DNA of 64,000 nt from Psettodes erumei (lineage: Eukaryota > Chordata > Actinopteri > Pleuronectiformes > Psettodidae), in the NCBI GenBank assembly GCA_016785225.1, contig JAFBJZ010000952.1, forward strand, positions 6,732,501-6,796,500, read 5' to 3'. Position numbers and translations under genes: made by a program. Shown here one piece after another: positions 12,487-24,253 of this stretch. Within the stretch, counting starts at the first letter, position 1. The number at the start of each line of letters is the position of its first letter. The notes beneath the pieces are model-generated. The model had not been told where the DNA came from, did not search any database, and saw only the letters and a list, made by a program, of their open reading frames with translations.

Positions 12487-12944
12487 AGTGGGCATGAAAG
12501 CAAACACACAACTATTTTTTCCAGCATCTCTATTTAAATGTGTCACTCATTGAATGCATGCTCTGCAGTGACTGAAGGAAATAAATTGCACCATGATTCA
12601 ATAAAAACTTTGTCGTCCAATCTGAGCACAGACAGAGATTAAAATAGGAACACCTCGCAAACCACAGACTTGCTTTGTTGAAGAGAAATTCCCAGAAACT
12701 CCCAGAGGGGGGAAAAAAACAGAGCAATGCATGAAGAAGAGAGGAAAAAAAGCTGTTCTTCCTCGCTGCCATGGCAGCAAAAGCCACAGAACGATGGCAG
12801 TACCTGCTTCCCAGGACCAGAAATACGAGCACTCCTAAAATAAACCTTTAACTCTTGCCACCAGGCAAAAAATGGGCGCTAAATGGGGTTTTCAAAACAG
12901 CAGCAGCTAAAAATACAATATTGTTGGAGTGTTAGGTCCAACAG

Positions 12945-12959
12945 CTGTGTGTGTGTGTA

Positions 12960-12998
<39 letters not shown>
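12945..12998. repeat. compound (TG)12(GA)15 microsatellite
   Basis: A TG tract with one TATG step passes directly into a perfect GA tract. Composite TG/GA arrays recur at 27533-27568, and CT/CA ones at 14201-14248, 24230-24293 and 38816-38860. Confidence 0.95.
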
Positions 12999-13001
<3 letters not shown>

Positions 13002-13496
13002 GCATTTCTGTGGCGGGCCATGAAGCGTGAGCCAAAGGACCCGAGCAGGCTAGCCGCTGGAATGCCAGGGCCAACCACCAGCTTCCTCTGAACAGTTATT
13101 GACAAGACGTTGCTGGCACCTGGCAGGACTCCTGTGGGACACCAAAGACCCTCTCTCGTCCCCATTTCCCACCTCTAACACCTCAATGTTAACAAATGAT
13201 CCTCTCTTTTAATCGGGGCTCATGTTTTCAGTATCACTTACTGTTGCATTGTTTATTATATAACTCAAGAAAGCAAAAACTATTCTTAACACAAGAGCAC
13301 CGCTATATAAAGAGGGGTGCAATTGCGACACAGTTCATTTGATGTGGATGTGATCACCCTCAAATTAAAGCTAAGAGTCATGGATTTTTTTCCCAACAAA
13401 CATACTGTGAGTGAACAGCAAAATGTGCTTAAAAGAGACTCTTGGGTTTCCGTCTCTTTTACAGTTTCTTTTACAGAAGAACTATACAGTATTGCT

Positions 13497-13690
13497 TAAA
13501 TGATTGGTCGATTAATTTATTAGTTATTATCAAAATAATCAGCAAAAAATTAAAATAAAACGAAACCAATGAAATGTAAAAAAAATTATTTATCCAGAAA
13601 AAAATACAGCTTTTATTGGATCTATTTTTAAACACTTTAAAGGCAAAATGATTAATTGATTAGCCAGAAAATAATAATAATCATCAATGG
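13497..13690. mobile_element. degenerate 'GATTAAT' AT-rich dispersed repeat, copy 2
   Basis: Starts at TGATTGGTCGATTAATTTATTAG and ends near AATGATTAATTGATTAGCCAG with AATAATAATAATCATC. It shares the GATTAAT vocabulary of the copy at 5410-5690. Non-coding and very AT-rich, probably a non-autonomous element. Boundaries are approximate. Confidence 0.5.
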
Positions 13691-14200
13691 AAGTAACTGC
13701 CCACTCATAGAAAACCCTCTGATGCAGAGATCATACAAAGCCAATTTCCCCGTGAGCGAAAGATTTTTCAACAGTATTCAATCGCAATTTTTTTTCTGAG
13801 CCGTCACTTCTCCTCCTGATACAGAGTTGGTGTATAGTTATGGACAAGGAGAATGAAGCAGAAGAAGAATCTTGGAGCGTGCCAGGTAAAATAGGAGCCA
13901 CATTTCTGTTGGCCAAATGGAGGCTAATGTGGGGGATTTGGAGGTTTGATCGGGGGCAATGGCCAGTGCATCTGCAAGCATAGAGGGCCAGGAAAAACCA
14001 CGGCCAGCCTTCGTGCGGTGTGTGCATGTTAGTGTGTGTACATGTGTGTGTGTTCTGGGCCCATCTCCAGAACCAATGTATAACAAGTGTTCCTGCTGTA
14101 ACATTATATTCGGATTCTCTAGGCCCGTTTCCAATTATTACTGGCACTTAATACTTTTCACACCATTCACAGATCCCCTTACCCCACCAGCCGTCATGTT

Positions 14201-14248
14201 CTCCCTCTCTCTCTCTCTCTCTCACTCTCCACCACACACACACACACA
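14201..14248. repeat. compound (CT)n...(CA)n microsatellite
   Basis: CT tract 14205-14222, then a short spacer, then CA tract 14233-14248. Low-complexity reading frames across it are artefacts. Confidence 0.9.
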
Positions 14249-14800
14249 TCTCGTCTGCAGCTTTTGGCTTGAATCAGCACTTTTTATTGGTTTATTGGGA
14301 GGGCGGTATAGGGGCGGGAGACTGAATAAGTAAAGGAGGAAGTGATTTAGCCCTTTTTTATGCTGAGACACAAGTGTAACAGGAGATACATTTAGGCAAA
14401 TGCATCATGCACGCACCAGCTTGAAGACAGGAGGTTTAGCCGCACACTGAACACACACTAGCTCATTCAGAAGAGAATATAGTTGCTCTGTAGGAAACAC
14501 AATTTCATTGAAGGCAGACATTTTCTGACTATATTTAAAGGGTTATTTTAATATCTTCCTTTAATATCTTCTTTCTATTTCAATATCTTGACTTACTCAA
14601 AATTCTGAGTACAGGTATACACACAGGAACAAGTGCCATGCCACCGACAAGATGTGAAAACGAAGAGACTGTCAGATAAGAAACTACGACAGCGGGGAGG
14701 ATGAGACACAAAAGGCGGAGCCTCTTCTGGACGAGAGTGAGTGGCAGGCTGCAACAAAACAGGGATTGTACCAACACTAATCTGCTTTTGACAAAAAAGG
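14249..14800. other. non-coding stretch
   Basis: The minus strand has an open segment ending at a good donor-like site (GA|GTAAGT, about 14585-14592), but no convincing protein. Nothing else is recognised. Confidence 0.45.
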
Positions 14801-14822
14801 TGTGTGTGTGTGTGTGTGTGAG
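14801..14822. repeat. (TG)10 microsatellite
   Basis: Perfect run followed by AGAG. Confidence 0.88.
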
Positions 14823-14879
14823 AGCGAAGGCTATCAGGGAAAATATTAGATGAACCCTCTCTCTTGTTACCACCTGTAA

Positions 14880-15600
14880 GTGTATATATTGCAGTGATGC
14901 TTTTTGGAAAAACCACAAACAACCCCCGCAATGTCATCCAAATGCATATGATGATTTAATATAATAACAGAACCATATAGTTGAATGCAGCTATCTAGGT
15001 GCAAGTCTATAGAAATTCTGCCTGTTTCATTATTCTCATTATTTCTATTATTATTCATGTACATTCTTACATGTACTTGGAGCAGTTACAGTTTTGCGCT
15101 TTGATTAGCTTTATCATCAGAACTGTTGTTCTGGACCCTGAAGCTTCGACCTCAAGTCTGGTCAGCGGGCACGCTCAAGCTCCGTGTCTGAAGTCCAACC
15201 GTGTTCTATTTTATGGCATTAAGACTCACTTTGACGTGGATTTCCCCGTGGTCTGCCTTGTATGCAGCGGTGTTTTCGAAGCCTTGTATTCTCATCTTTG
15301 GATGGCGGCCGTTTGTTCTGATTTATTCAACAAGCCTGAGAATGAATGCACAATCTAGCTACATGACATGTGCATTAAGGTACTATTACAAAGAGGTATA
15401 AGGTATACTTGGGCTCGCAGATGCTCAAACACTCATACCAGTCAATTGGCCATGCCCCCAGAGAGCACACCTTTCTTGGGGAAAAAAGGGAATTATAATA
15501 ATTCAATAAATAAACAAGTGTATTTCCCAAGTCAGCAGAAACAGTATATTTTGTGTGTGTGTTTGTGGATGTGTGCAAGATTCCCTTTAGTTCACAAAGG
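14880..15600. other. unique non-coding stretch
   Basis: A 119-codon plus frame (14999-15358) has no recognisable domain, and no acceptor/donor pair was identified that would make it an exon. Left unannotated as protein. Confidence 0.4.
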
Positions 15601-15611
15601 TACACCCCCCC

Positions 15612-15619
15612 CACACACA

Positions 15620-15658
<39 letters not shown>
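15612..15658. repeat. (CA)n microsatellite with TA step
   Basis: About 23 units after a CCCCCCCC stretch, ending in ATAT. Confidence 0.95.
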
Positions 15659-15661
<3 letters not shown>

Positions 15662-15953
15662 GCCTGTGTCTCATCATCTGTGAAGAAATAATGGAATTAT
15701 ATATATTTTCTCCCCTGCGCGCGGCGAAGCATCAAAGTTCAGCGCTGTGATAAGTTGCCTGTGTGCTTTGCCCCTGGCCATAACGGTGTGTGGTGTTTTC
15801 CTATTACTGGCATGTCCTGTTTCATAGATGGATGGACCTCAGGCTGACGTCTGCCACTGCCTCTGCTCTGCTCTCCGTGTTATTACCAAAATCGATGTCC
15901 ATGTCTGCCGCCATTTATTATCCCCCCACCACCCCAACAAACAACCAGGCGTG

Positions 15954-15957
<4 letters not shown>

Positions 15958-15989
<32 letters not shown>
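15958..15989. repeat. (CA)16 microsatellite
   Basis: Perfect run. An opposite-sense TG tract lies 92 bp downstream (16082-16100). Confidence 0.94.
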
Positions 15990-15991
<2 letters not shown>

Positions 15992-16081
15992 TGCACAAAC
16001 ACCATAAACTGAAATGAGATGAAGGTAGAATATTGGGAAGTTCTATAGCATGGAAATTCTGCTGGGCTTGTGAATCTCTGA

Positions 16082-16100
16082 GTGTGTGTGTGTGTGTGTT
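16082..16100. repeat. (GT)9 microsatellite
   Basis: Short perfect run, the inverted partner of 15958-15989. Confidence 0.88.
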
Positions 16101-16119
16101 TGTGTGCTACAGAGTGCAC

Positions 16120-16830
16120 TTTTGCCACAAGATAAGAAATGGTTTGCAGATTTTTAAAAGTAAGTAACATTGTTGGGCGCCTGTTTCTTCCTCCTACTTT
16201 AACTTGCTCTGCGTCCCTCATAATTTACTTTTCGTATTGCTAATATTAAATCGTTAAAAACAAGGGGCCAAAGGAACACATTAATGAGCTTAACTAGAGA
16301 AAAGTTTTACGAAGTAATCGGCAATGCAAATAATATCTAGAAAAAGATCAGATGACATCTTTACTCATAATAAGATTATTATGATCATCTGCTCAGACAC
16401 AAAATCTTTTCTGGGACAGGAAGGTGGGTAAACTTATTCTCCTCTCTACGTGCTGATACTACACACTAATAATTTTGCTCAACCATTGTTTTCTGTGTGT
16501 TTTTTGGGGAGACTGTGGGCCGGAGAGTGAGGCGCTGTCTTTTATCAGGGGGTCCTTTCTGTCACAATGACATATCTATCATTACACCTCTTGCTGGAAA
16601 AAAGGTCTCAGGTCCCTGTGGAGCAGAAATGCGATAGTCAGATAGTAACAGGCCCAGTTAAAAAAATTAAAACAAAGCAAAAAACAAAACAACTGCTCTG
16701 TCTGTACATATGTGCGCGTGTGTGTGTTTTTAAGTACATGTATGTACGTATGTATATGACTGGGCGTGTCAGATTGAACGCACGTGTCCTTGTGCATGTG
16801 TGTGTGTGTGTTACGTGTAGGTAGTGTCTC
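16120..16830. other. AT-rich non-coding stretch with TG-rich 3' end
   Basis: No coding signal. From 16700 the sequence becomes TG- and TATG-rich with several degenerate GT runs. Confidence 0.5.
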
Positions 16831-16837
16831 AGCTGAG

Positions 16838-17035
16838 CCCCCGCGGTGCTCCGGCCCTTCTGTCCTCCCCTCATAACCTCACAAAGACGCTAATAAGCCC
16901 CCTGATGATGGACGCTTATGGATTTCTGCGCCGCTAATTTCCGTAACTATCACTGTTTGAAAGATAGCTGAGGGATTTAGCAGAGGGGGCCAAGAGAAGG
17001 CCCCCTTGTATTCTGTGGGAACACAAGAGCTGTAT
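16838..17035. promoter_or_regulatory. candidate non-coding regulatory element containing a GC-rich hairpin
   Basis: About 200 bp of unique sequence with CpG content raised relative to its flanks (CCCGCGGTGCTCCGGCCC, GCGCCGC). It lies between a TG-rich block and plain AT-rich DNA. It contains an 8-bp perfect inverted repeat, AGGGGGCC / GGCCCCCT (16984-16991 and 16999-17006, 7-nt loop). No coding frame. One of the better-looking conserved-element candidates by eye. Confidence 0.38.
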
Positions 17036-17039
17036 TATG

Positions 17040-17500
17040 TGATATAAAAAAAATGGAACGTCCCCCCTTTTCTCTCCCTCAGGCAAAGTCCATGATATTT
17101 ATCTACACACAGTCACATGAGACCATCATGTTTATGGAATATCAAATACAGGCCTACACCATCGGACTGAGTCGAGGCTTGGTAATTACCAGGGGGATGC
17201 ACAGGTTTTCTTCCACAATCCGCTCTTTCAGAGGCGACATTTGAACTTTGGGTAATAGTCTGAGATAAATTTGTGTGGCTCACTGAGCGGCAAGCCCAAT
17301 AGCTTACTTATGTTACAGTTAATCAGCAGCATACAACTTGATGGCAACACCAAACCTGATAAACACACAGCCGAACAAGCTAATTCAAATCCCAGTCCTT
17401 TCAAAAGCAACAACCTATAAGGTGGCTACAAAATGTATTAACTTTCCCAAATTGATTGCTAATAGATTTCCTATCAGGCTTCCAGCTCTGCAAAGCAAGA
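17040..17500. other. unique non-coding stretch with no gene seen
   Basis: Short frames (17053-17244 plus, 17228-17413 minus) overlap and lack domain or splice evidence. Confidence 0.45.
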
Positions 17501-17504
17501 GGAG

Positions 17505-17665
17505 TTTGTCATTCTGAGCCCGTAGGCCCCAAAAATCCTTTAATTACACTGTAAAGACAAATGCAGGCGAACTCCTGTAACCCTACCCCGTGCAGCTGAA
17601 CCATACACTGGCCTGAGACTGCATGCCTGATAAAACAATGAGGCAGAGAGCAGCACTTTCATAAT
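17505..17665. promoter_or_regulatory. candidate non-coding regulatory block
   Basis: Unique, balanced-composition block containing TTTAATTACA (17538-17547) and AACAATGAGG (17634-17643, homeodomain and SOX-like cores). No repeats and no coding frame. Inference from composition only. Confidence 0.27.
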
Positions 17666-18094
17666 GTGCGCACCACACAGCAAAACGTCTTCGCTCGCAG
17701 ACTCTCCAGCCTCCCTCTTGCCGTACAGAAAAGCTCAGCGAATGCTAAACGGTTGTTTACACTTCAGCTTTTAGAGAGTTTACATTCAGCTTATATACGC
17801 TGCCTCCCATATCCAGTTAAGATACCATGTTCGCTCTTTTTCCTGGGGCTTTCATGCAGAGAATTCACACAAGCTGCAGTCTCTAAAAAAGTGAATGTGG
17901 AACAGGTTTTGCCCCCACTTCCCCACTTACTGCTGAGTCCAACACTAAACACCATCCATCACTTGCCTGTCATATCAACGTGGTACAGAGCTCACTGGAT
18001 ACACTAGTCAATGGAAGTCAGACCACATGCACAGTAGCTACATGCACCTAAAGACGAGTGTGTGTGTTTCTCTTCCACTTGCATTAATTAATTT

Positions 18095-18300
18095 GTCATC
18101 ACCGGTAACCCCCCTCCACCACCATGCCTTCACCTCCACAGTGGATGGATCCTCCCCTTGCTCCGGCCGCCCTATGGCAGGTTTTGCTACCTGGGCCTTT
18201 TGCAGAGGGTGATCAGGGGCCAAGTTTCTGTCAGTGAGGAATGTAATTAGGGAGAATTAAGCGGCATGGGGCTACAGGGGAGGTCAGGAAGAGCTGGCAG
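18095..18300. promoter_or_regulatory. candidate non-coding regulatory block
   Basis: Unique sequence with GTAATTAGGG and GAATTAAGCGGCATGG, plus a CCGGCCGCC CpG-bearing patch. It ends where a CT-rich stretch begins (18327-18370). Homeodomain-type cores and absence of repeats suggest a regulatory role. Not tested. Confidence 0.28.
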
Positions 18301-19510
18301 GGTCGAGGCGGGTCACTACCAAGCATTCTCTCTTTTTCTTCTTTTCTCTCTCTCTCTTACTCTTCTCTTGTAAGACAGGGTCAGGGTGAAGAGGTGTCAT
18401 ATTTTGTCCTTTGGTGCACTGTGGGGGGCTAACACAATAAGCCATGGAGCTTCTCGCTTTGGGCTCCTCTCTGTTCTTCCAAGTCTACTGTCTTCCTCAT
18501 TCACGTGTTCCCTTGGCTTTACGATTTCCCTGTTGTATTGATTCTTACTGTTGTCATTCATTTAGTTCAATCCTGCACTTAACTGCAGTGAATTACTGCT
18601 AAATGAAAGTCATAGAAGACATGTCATGAATCTTTGCATAGTCCAACATAACATGCAATACCTCAGTGAGACATAAAGTCTCATAACAGTGGGATTCCGT
18701 CTTTTTCCAGTGTAAGTGAACATATCACCCCAAACAAACTCAGCATGTAAGGAGAAGATCGTAGGAAACCATGAGTGTGATCAAATCAAAGAAAGATTTC
18801 CATCTCCAGATGGCCATGGTGGGAAAAAGACACCTCATCTAAAAACTTATTTAGCTTAAGGCTTGGAGCCTGGTCCTTTTCTAGCCAAGTGTATATATAT
18901 ATATGTATATGAACACCATACAATAATTTTATTATTCATCTCGTCCAGCTCCATATGTTTGTATAATCTCTACTCCTGCTACAACTGAGAGAAACAGGAG
19001 AAGAAAACCCTCATGTCTTTTTGTGACCTATATAAAGCCTTTTACAAATGCATTTGTAAATTATACTTCTACATTCATATGAATATTCCAACGACTTCAG
19101 ACATCTGCAGTGTAATCCTTGGAGGGTAGGTGTGTATGCAAAGATGTGAGTGTATGTTTGTGTGTGACACATAAAAACCACATGTGTGTTAAGGCTATCA
19201 GATACAGTGTGGAACAACATTAAGACAAAATCAGGCAGGAAGCCCCGGCCAAAATACATCCAAACTAACAGAACTACCCCCGGCCATCCGACAGAGTGGG
19301 AGGCCGATATGACTCTGACTACATTAGGGTGTCTGTGTGTGTATGTGTGCGTTTGGGAGACAGATAGAGAGAGAGACTGTGTGTGTGTGTGTGTCTGTGT
19401 GTTCCAGCAGAAGGTCTGTATAAGTGCTTTTGGATGACATAATATAGACAGGGAGTCCTCCGGGTAGAATACACTGTATAAACTGAATACACCCCTCTGA
19501 CTGTCTCAAT
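18300..19510. other. non-coding stretch with CT-rich, TA and TG patches
   Basis: Pyrimidine-rich at 18327-18370, (TA)n at 18892-18904, small GT runs at 19329-19402. No gene seen. Confidence 0.5.
18892..18904. repeat. (TA)6 short microsatellite
   Basis: Short TA run followed by TGTATATG. Confidence 0.8.
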
Positions 19511-19515
19511 TACAC

Positions 19516-19523
19516 TGTGTGTG

Positions 19524-19555
<32 letters not shown>
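19516..19555. repeat. (TG)n(CG)2(CA)12, self-complementary alternating tract
   Basis: Forty bases of unbroken purine-pyrimidine alternation. A TG run passes through GCGCGC into a CA run, so the centre is palindromic. This fits both Z-DNA and cruciform formation. Confidence 0.93.
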
Positions 19556-20040
19556 GCGCAGCTGGGTGATTTTACTGAATGTGTGCACAGAGGGGATTTC
19601 CCCACTCATCTCCGGTTCAGTCTGTCTGTCATTGGGCTACTCATTCCCTAACTCTCCCTACCCATCTCTCCCTTGGGACGTCTCCTCTTGCGCTGCCTCG
19701 GCATCTCCTTGTCTCCTTCCTTCCTTATTTTTGGCTCTCCTTCTTTCTCTCCTTTGGCTCAGTCTTTATCTTCCTCCATGTCTCTCTCTCGCTTGTCCAA
19801 TATCTTCATCTGTCGACTCTTCATTTGTCACTTCACCTGCATTTCATCTCACAGATGTTTTTCTTTTTTTCTGTCATCTTTGTGTCCCAGTTTTGTCTGT
19901 TTTCTTGGCTATATAAGGATGCTCTGTTGTGAAATGTACTTTTATTATTCAACGGCCAGCTTTTGAGGAACAGGACTGTTTTCAATTTGATGACTTAACA
20001 TTTCTTTAAATTTCACCATGACTTTTGAACAAGAAGTAGT

Positions 20041-20560
20041 CAGGTTCCAGACCACTGATGCCTCCAGGATCTTTGCTCAACTTTGGTCAAATAAGTGACA
20101 GTTTTTGAGACCACTAATCCTATTTCTCTCTATGCAGACAATATGCTTCTCTATGTCAACAATAGCACATCCAACATCATATTCAACTATTCCAAAGTGT
20201 CAGATTTTACTAAGTTGAGTCATATCACAGTTTTGAATTGTTTCTCGTGATGGTGATGATGGTGGATGTGAAATACTCATGCAAATATCATCACAGCATT
20301 TCTCTCTTTAAATATGTTATTACTGCCATTACTCTGATAAGCCTGGAAACTTTCCCTAATGGTATGAGAGAGGTATTCCTGTCCCTGCAGGCAGCACAAA
20401 GGACAACAGGCTCTGATCATTTCTTGTTCATTTCATGCCTTGTTCCAGCTTCTTCTTTTATCTCCCATTGAGAGATCATGCTATGGCTGATAGGGTGTTG
20501 GCTGGTTTAGCAGCTGCCAAAAAATTATGGAAGAACACTATTTATACATCATAGATCTCA
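20041..20560 (+). pseudogene. decayed L1-type LINE ORF2 fragment (reverse transcriptase)
   Basis: Translation from 20104 gives FETTNPISLYADNMLLYV and continues open to 20249. The YADNMLLYV segment (20131-20157) matches reverse-transcriptase motif C of L1-clade LINEs, usually YADDxLLY; the second Asp is Asn here. About 50 bp upstream a segment reads like a worn 'GCPLSPLLFTL' motif B. Downstream, in another frame, LAAAKKLWK (20507-20533) resembles the conserved 3' end of L1 ORF2. Frames are broken by stops and a shift, and the spacing between motifs is too short, so it is internally deleted and inactive. Ends are approximate. Confidence 0.6.
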
Positions 20561-22220
20561 TCGTCTTACTCCTCCATTGCTAAGATAAACCATGGGAAAC
20601 TGAATAATATTACTTTCTTGAGAATTGAGCAAATCAGAGCAATGTTGGTGGGATTAATATGATGATGCTTTTGCCAGAGCCATAAAAATTGCTATATAAT
20701 GGTTATTTAATGTGGTTACAGAAATAAAAAGTCTAATCCTTTAGGGCAAAATAACCCCTCCTCTGGCTATTGGAATGAAATAGAAATGAAATAGCAATTC
20801 AGGACTTCATTGGTTTTGAACGGGATTCACAGTTTCACCTATGACACGCATGACCTGTCGACTCAAATAAAAACATGTAAAATATGTATTAAAATTCTTT
20901 TAAGTGACAGGCGTGAAACTTCCTTTCTGATCTGACCAGGGCTTTACAAGACTGCAGTGAAAACAAATACCGCTCTTCCTTCCTTTCCTCCTCCCAAAAA
21001 CTCATTTTCTCTCGCTTTCTACTTTCTTCTAAACTGATGAGTTTGACAGGCAGTAGTGTGTGTTATGCACTCCTCTCCACCTTTTGCTTACAGAAACTGC
21101 CAAATCCTCTGAGGGAGAAGTGGAGGGAGGGGATGATTGAGGGAGAAGGAGAGGAGAGAAGGAAAGTCCAAGAGATTTTGTTGTGTCTGCTGGATCCAAT
21201 AAGAGCTTAGATGGGAAGAGACAAAGACTGGCTAGACAAAGAACAAAAATGAGACAGAGGAATATTACATGAAGGTTAAGTCATGCCAAACCCTCTGTCC
21301 ACGCAGAGGAACTAGTCACTCTTTGGAAGAGAAAATGATACTGAAAAACTGGATTCAGTATCAATAATTTAGCTATGTCATATATATATAGGTGCATTTT
21401 AAAATAATCGTTTCCTTGTAAATTTTATCTAATGAAGTAACACTTGAGAACAAGCTGTAGAACGCAATGCAGAAAATATAGAAAAAACACATTTCAGCAG
21501 CCCTTTATTTGTGTAGGCAGAGAAAGAGTAAATATCTCTATCTTGGGCTTGCTGGCTTTCTGTGCCATCTATCCCCAACGCCTCCTGTCCTACATATGTT
21601 TCATGCAACAGCTGGAGAGAATTACAGCTATGTAAGGTCTTGGAAAGCAATCCAGAGGTTTTCGAGAGACAAGCCAGATTTAGGCCTAACATATAGTGTT
21701 TTAGACCATAATTACATACGCATAGTATAATGGTCCAAAATAGAAAATGCCTGGTAAAAAACATAATTAGGATGAAGTACTGTTGTTGGTGATGGAGCTT
21801 ACGCTGGAGTTTGTGGTGCAAAAGTGGTGATTCTTTATTATTGATGGTGGTTGTTGAGTGATTTCTAAAATCACTATTTAGAATAAGAGCCATGTGACTG
21901 GCAATTAGTCAAAACAACTGTTAATTCATTGTTAGCGTATTATTCATTGTGAGTCCATTGTGTGAATTATGCTCTGTATTGCAGCATTTGTTGCAAAGTG
22001 CCAGCAAAGCTTGAGATAATGTGTCATATCTGACTCAAACATTGTTTTTTTCATGGTTTTCACATGAGTTAACGAGTCCAGCTCCAGTTTTATCTTTGGA
22101 TTTCAATAATGAAGAAAGATATATCACCCAGGTCTTCAACTCTCAACTTCCTGTCTCTGTCAAAAAGCCTGTGGTTGCCAATCAGATTTTTGCAACTCAA
22201 TCTTACTGTTGAAGCCAAGG
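20561..22220. other. AT-rich non-coding stretch
   Basis: May contain further eroded LINE sequence just 3' of the recognised fragment. The 154-codon minus frame at 21429-21893 shows no domain or splice evidence. Purine-rich patch about 21118-21180. Confidence 0.45.
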
Positions 22221-22225
22221 CAGTA

Positions 22226-22273
22226 ACACGCGCGCGCGCACACACACACACACACACGTACATATACACGCGC
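22226..22273. repeat. (CG)5(CA)n compound alternating tract, strong Z-DNA candidate
   Basis: Starts ACACGCGCGCGCGCACAC, continues as (CA)n and ends CGTACATATACACGCGC. All 48 bases alternate purine and pyrimidine without a break, with a pure CG core at the 5' end and CGCG again at the 3' end. CG-rich alternation is the most favourable sequence for Z-DNA. Confidence 0.93.
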
Positions 22274-22416
22274 TAACAAGTATCATTATGCGACGGAGGG
22301 TTGTATGGGATGGTGTTTCCGTAGAAACAGCAGGGGGATATTGGAGCCAGACGTGTGGAGCTGTCAGGGTCTAGTGATAGGGATGGGTGTCAGTCACATC
22401 CCAGGAGTCCACAGAT

Positions 22417-22437
22417 ACACACACACACACACACACG
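22417..22437. repeat. short (CA)n microsatellite
   Basis: About ten CA units. The 172-codon frame crossing it (22305-22823) has no domain support. Confidence 0.85.
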
Positions 22438-22439
22438 CT

Positions 22440-24228
22440 CTCAACATTATCGTTCACCCCTCTGCTCTCCTCTGCACACAGACACACACAGATGAGTGTG
22501 ATTTGATGTGCTGCAGCACATGTAAGTGGACACCCTTATTCTCCTCAATGAAGATATATTCCTGGCCAGAGGTGGATGTGGGGGCTCTGACTCTGCACCT
22601 TTACCATACGGGGCTCAGTCCACATCTGCTTCCCATCAGCCACAAGGCTTACCTTTTTAAGGCAGAGGCGAGGGTGGGCGGGAAACGGAGCGGGAGGGGC
22701 AGCGTTTGGTTTTGGCTTGATTCAATTACTAGCACCACCGAGAGAGAACGTTCCCCCTCGGGTGTCGAACTGTGTATGTGTGCATGTTTATGTATGTGTT
22801 TGTGCTGCAAAGACAGACTTTGAATCAGTCTTGGAGTGAATGTGTGCATGCATGCGTATGTGTGCCGTGGTTGACGATCCAAGGTCTTTGAAATGTTGGC
22901 CGGTCACTCAGTGACCCAGTCAGTAAGGAAGTAAGGCCACTGAAAAACTTTCTAGTTTTCCTATTATTTCTCACCTGGTTATAAGCCTCTTACATTTCCT
23001 CTCTCAGAGTGGCCTACTTGGCTCCATGTTAAGCTTTCCTGACAAATCACGGTGGATGGTTCTTTAGGTAGTGAGGAAAATTAGTGTATTTGCTCAGTGG
23101 AATAATTGGAGAAAAAAAGTTTTTTTATGGAAGCATTATTTTATTTTGGGCTGACAAAAAAAAAGAATCCCAGTGTGTATTACTTCACAGCATTTAATGA
23201 CAGTGAAAACCTGGCAGAAGTTTTTAAGGGCACCAGCAGTTACCACAACTATGCAATCCAGTGCCCATGATAACAGCCGGCAGCACATGGCCTGTATGTT
23301 GGCAAAGAAGGCGGCTGACAACCGCTCATCAGGACCCTTTAAAATAAAGTGGATGAATACAGACCAGGTAGACTTCTCCTTCTGGTTTATGTTATTTTCA
23401 TGTTGCTGCTGGTTACAATTACAGAGAAGCTTGAGTTCGTTATGAAGGCTCATCTAAGACTACAATCACTGCAACAAGAGTTCAGGAGTTCGGCTTTTAA
23501 ATGTTGTCAACAATCACAGGTTTAGGATTTGTTCACAGTTTCATCTCATATTTACTGTACATCCTTCAGAAAGCACAGCGGATTTATGAAGTTGATCTTC
23601 CAATCAGCACAACCACCACAGAGCTTTACACTTCACCTTAAGGACTGCCACATTTTTTAATGATCCATCACCTGGAGTAAATTTAGGAGAAAGTGCTTAT
23701 TTTCGTCTTTGCTGTGATCATGTAAAACACGTTTACATGAAAGCTGCTGACATTATCATTTTGCAAAAGAGAGTGTCTCACTGTATAATTGGATTTTTCA
23801 TCATGTCCCCCTCCTCCTCTTCGAACTATGTGACATTTTCATTTTAATAAATGTCATACTGATAAGGAGCGAAGGTTAGCCACATATGGGCTGGCTGTTG
23901 CTCCGCTGCAGCATATCTTGAGTAAACATGTTTGTGATGACAGAGACATTGTCTATTCATCTTTCTCTGTCTAAGTTGAAACGTTAAGCGCTGGATCCCA
24001 TTCCTTAAACAATATGGATGCGCCTCAGTGGATTTAAGGGGAACATTAAGTTTATCTTTAACAATCCAAATTTTTATAACCATGAGGTCATCATAGTGAG
24101 ACCCTTGCACATCTATAGGTCTTACACAAATCAAGAAATGCAAACTCTCCAGATCCAACATGAGGCATATAAAATCTAACTGCAAAATCCTGGGTTCATA
24201 TTTGTCCAGACATTTTACTTGTATGGCT
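22440..24228. other. non-coding stretch with no gene seen
   Basis: The frames at 23136-23453 (minus) and 23844-24404 (minus) have no recognisable domain, and the latter runs through a CA repeat. Mixed unique sequence. Confidence 0.45.
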
Positions 24229-24229
24229 A

Positions 24230-24253
24230 TCTCTCTTTCTTTCTCTCTCTCTT

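Noticed and set aside
14593..14690. Minus-strand open segment ending at GA|GTAAGTC
   Set aside because: Two candidate frames, one ends in a stop, and the peptide is unconvincing.
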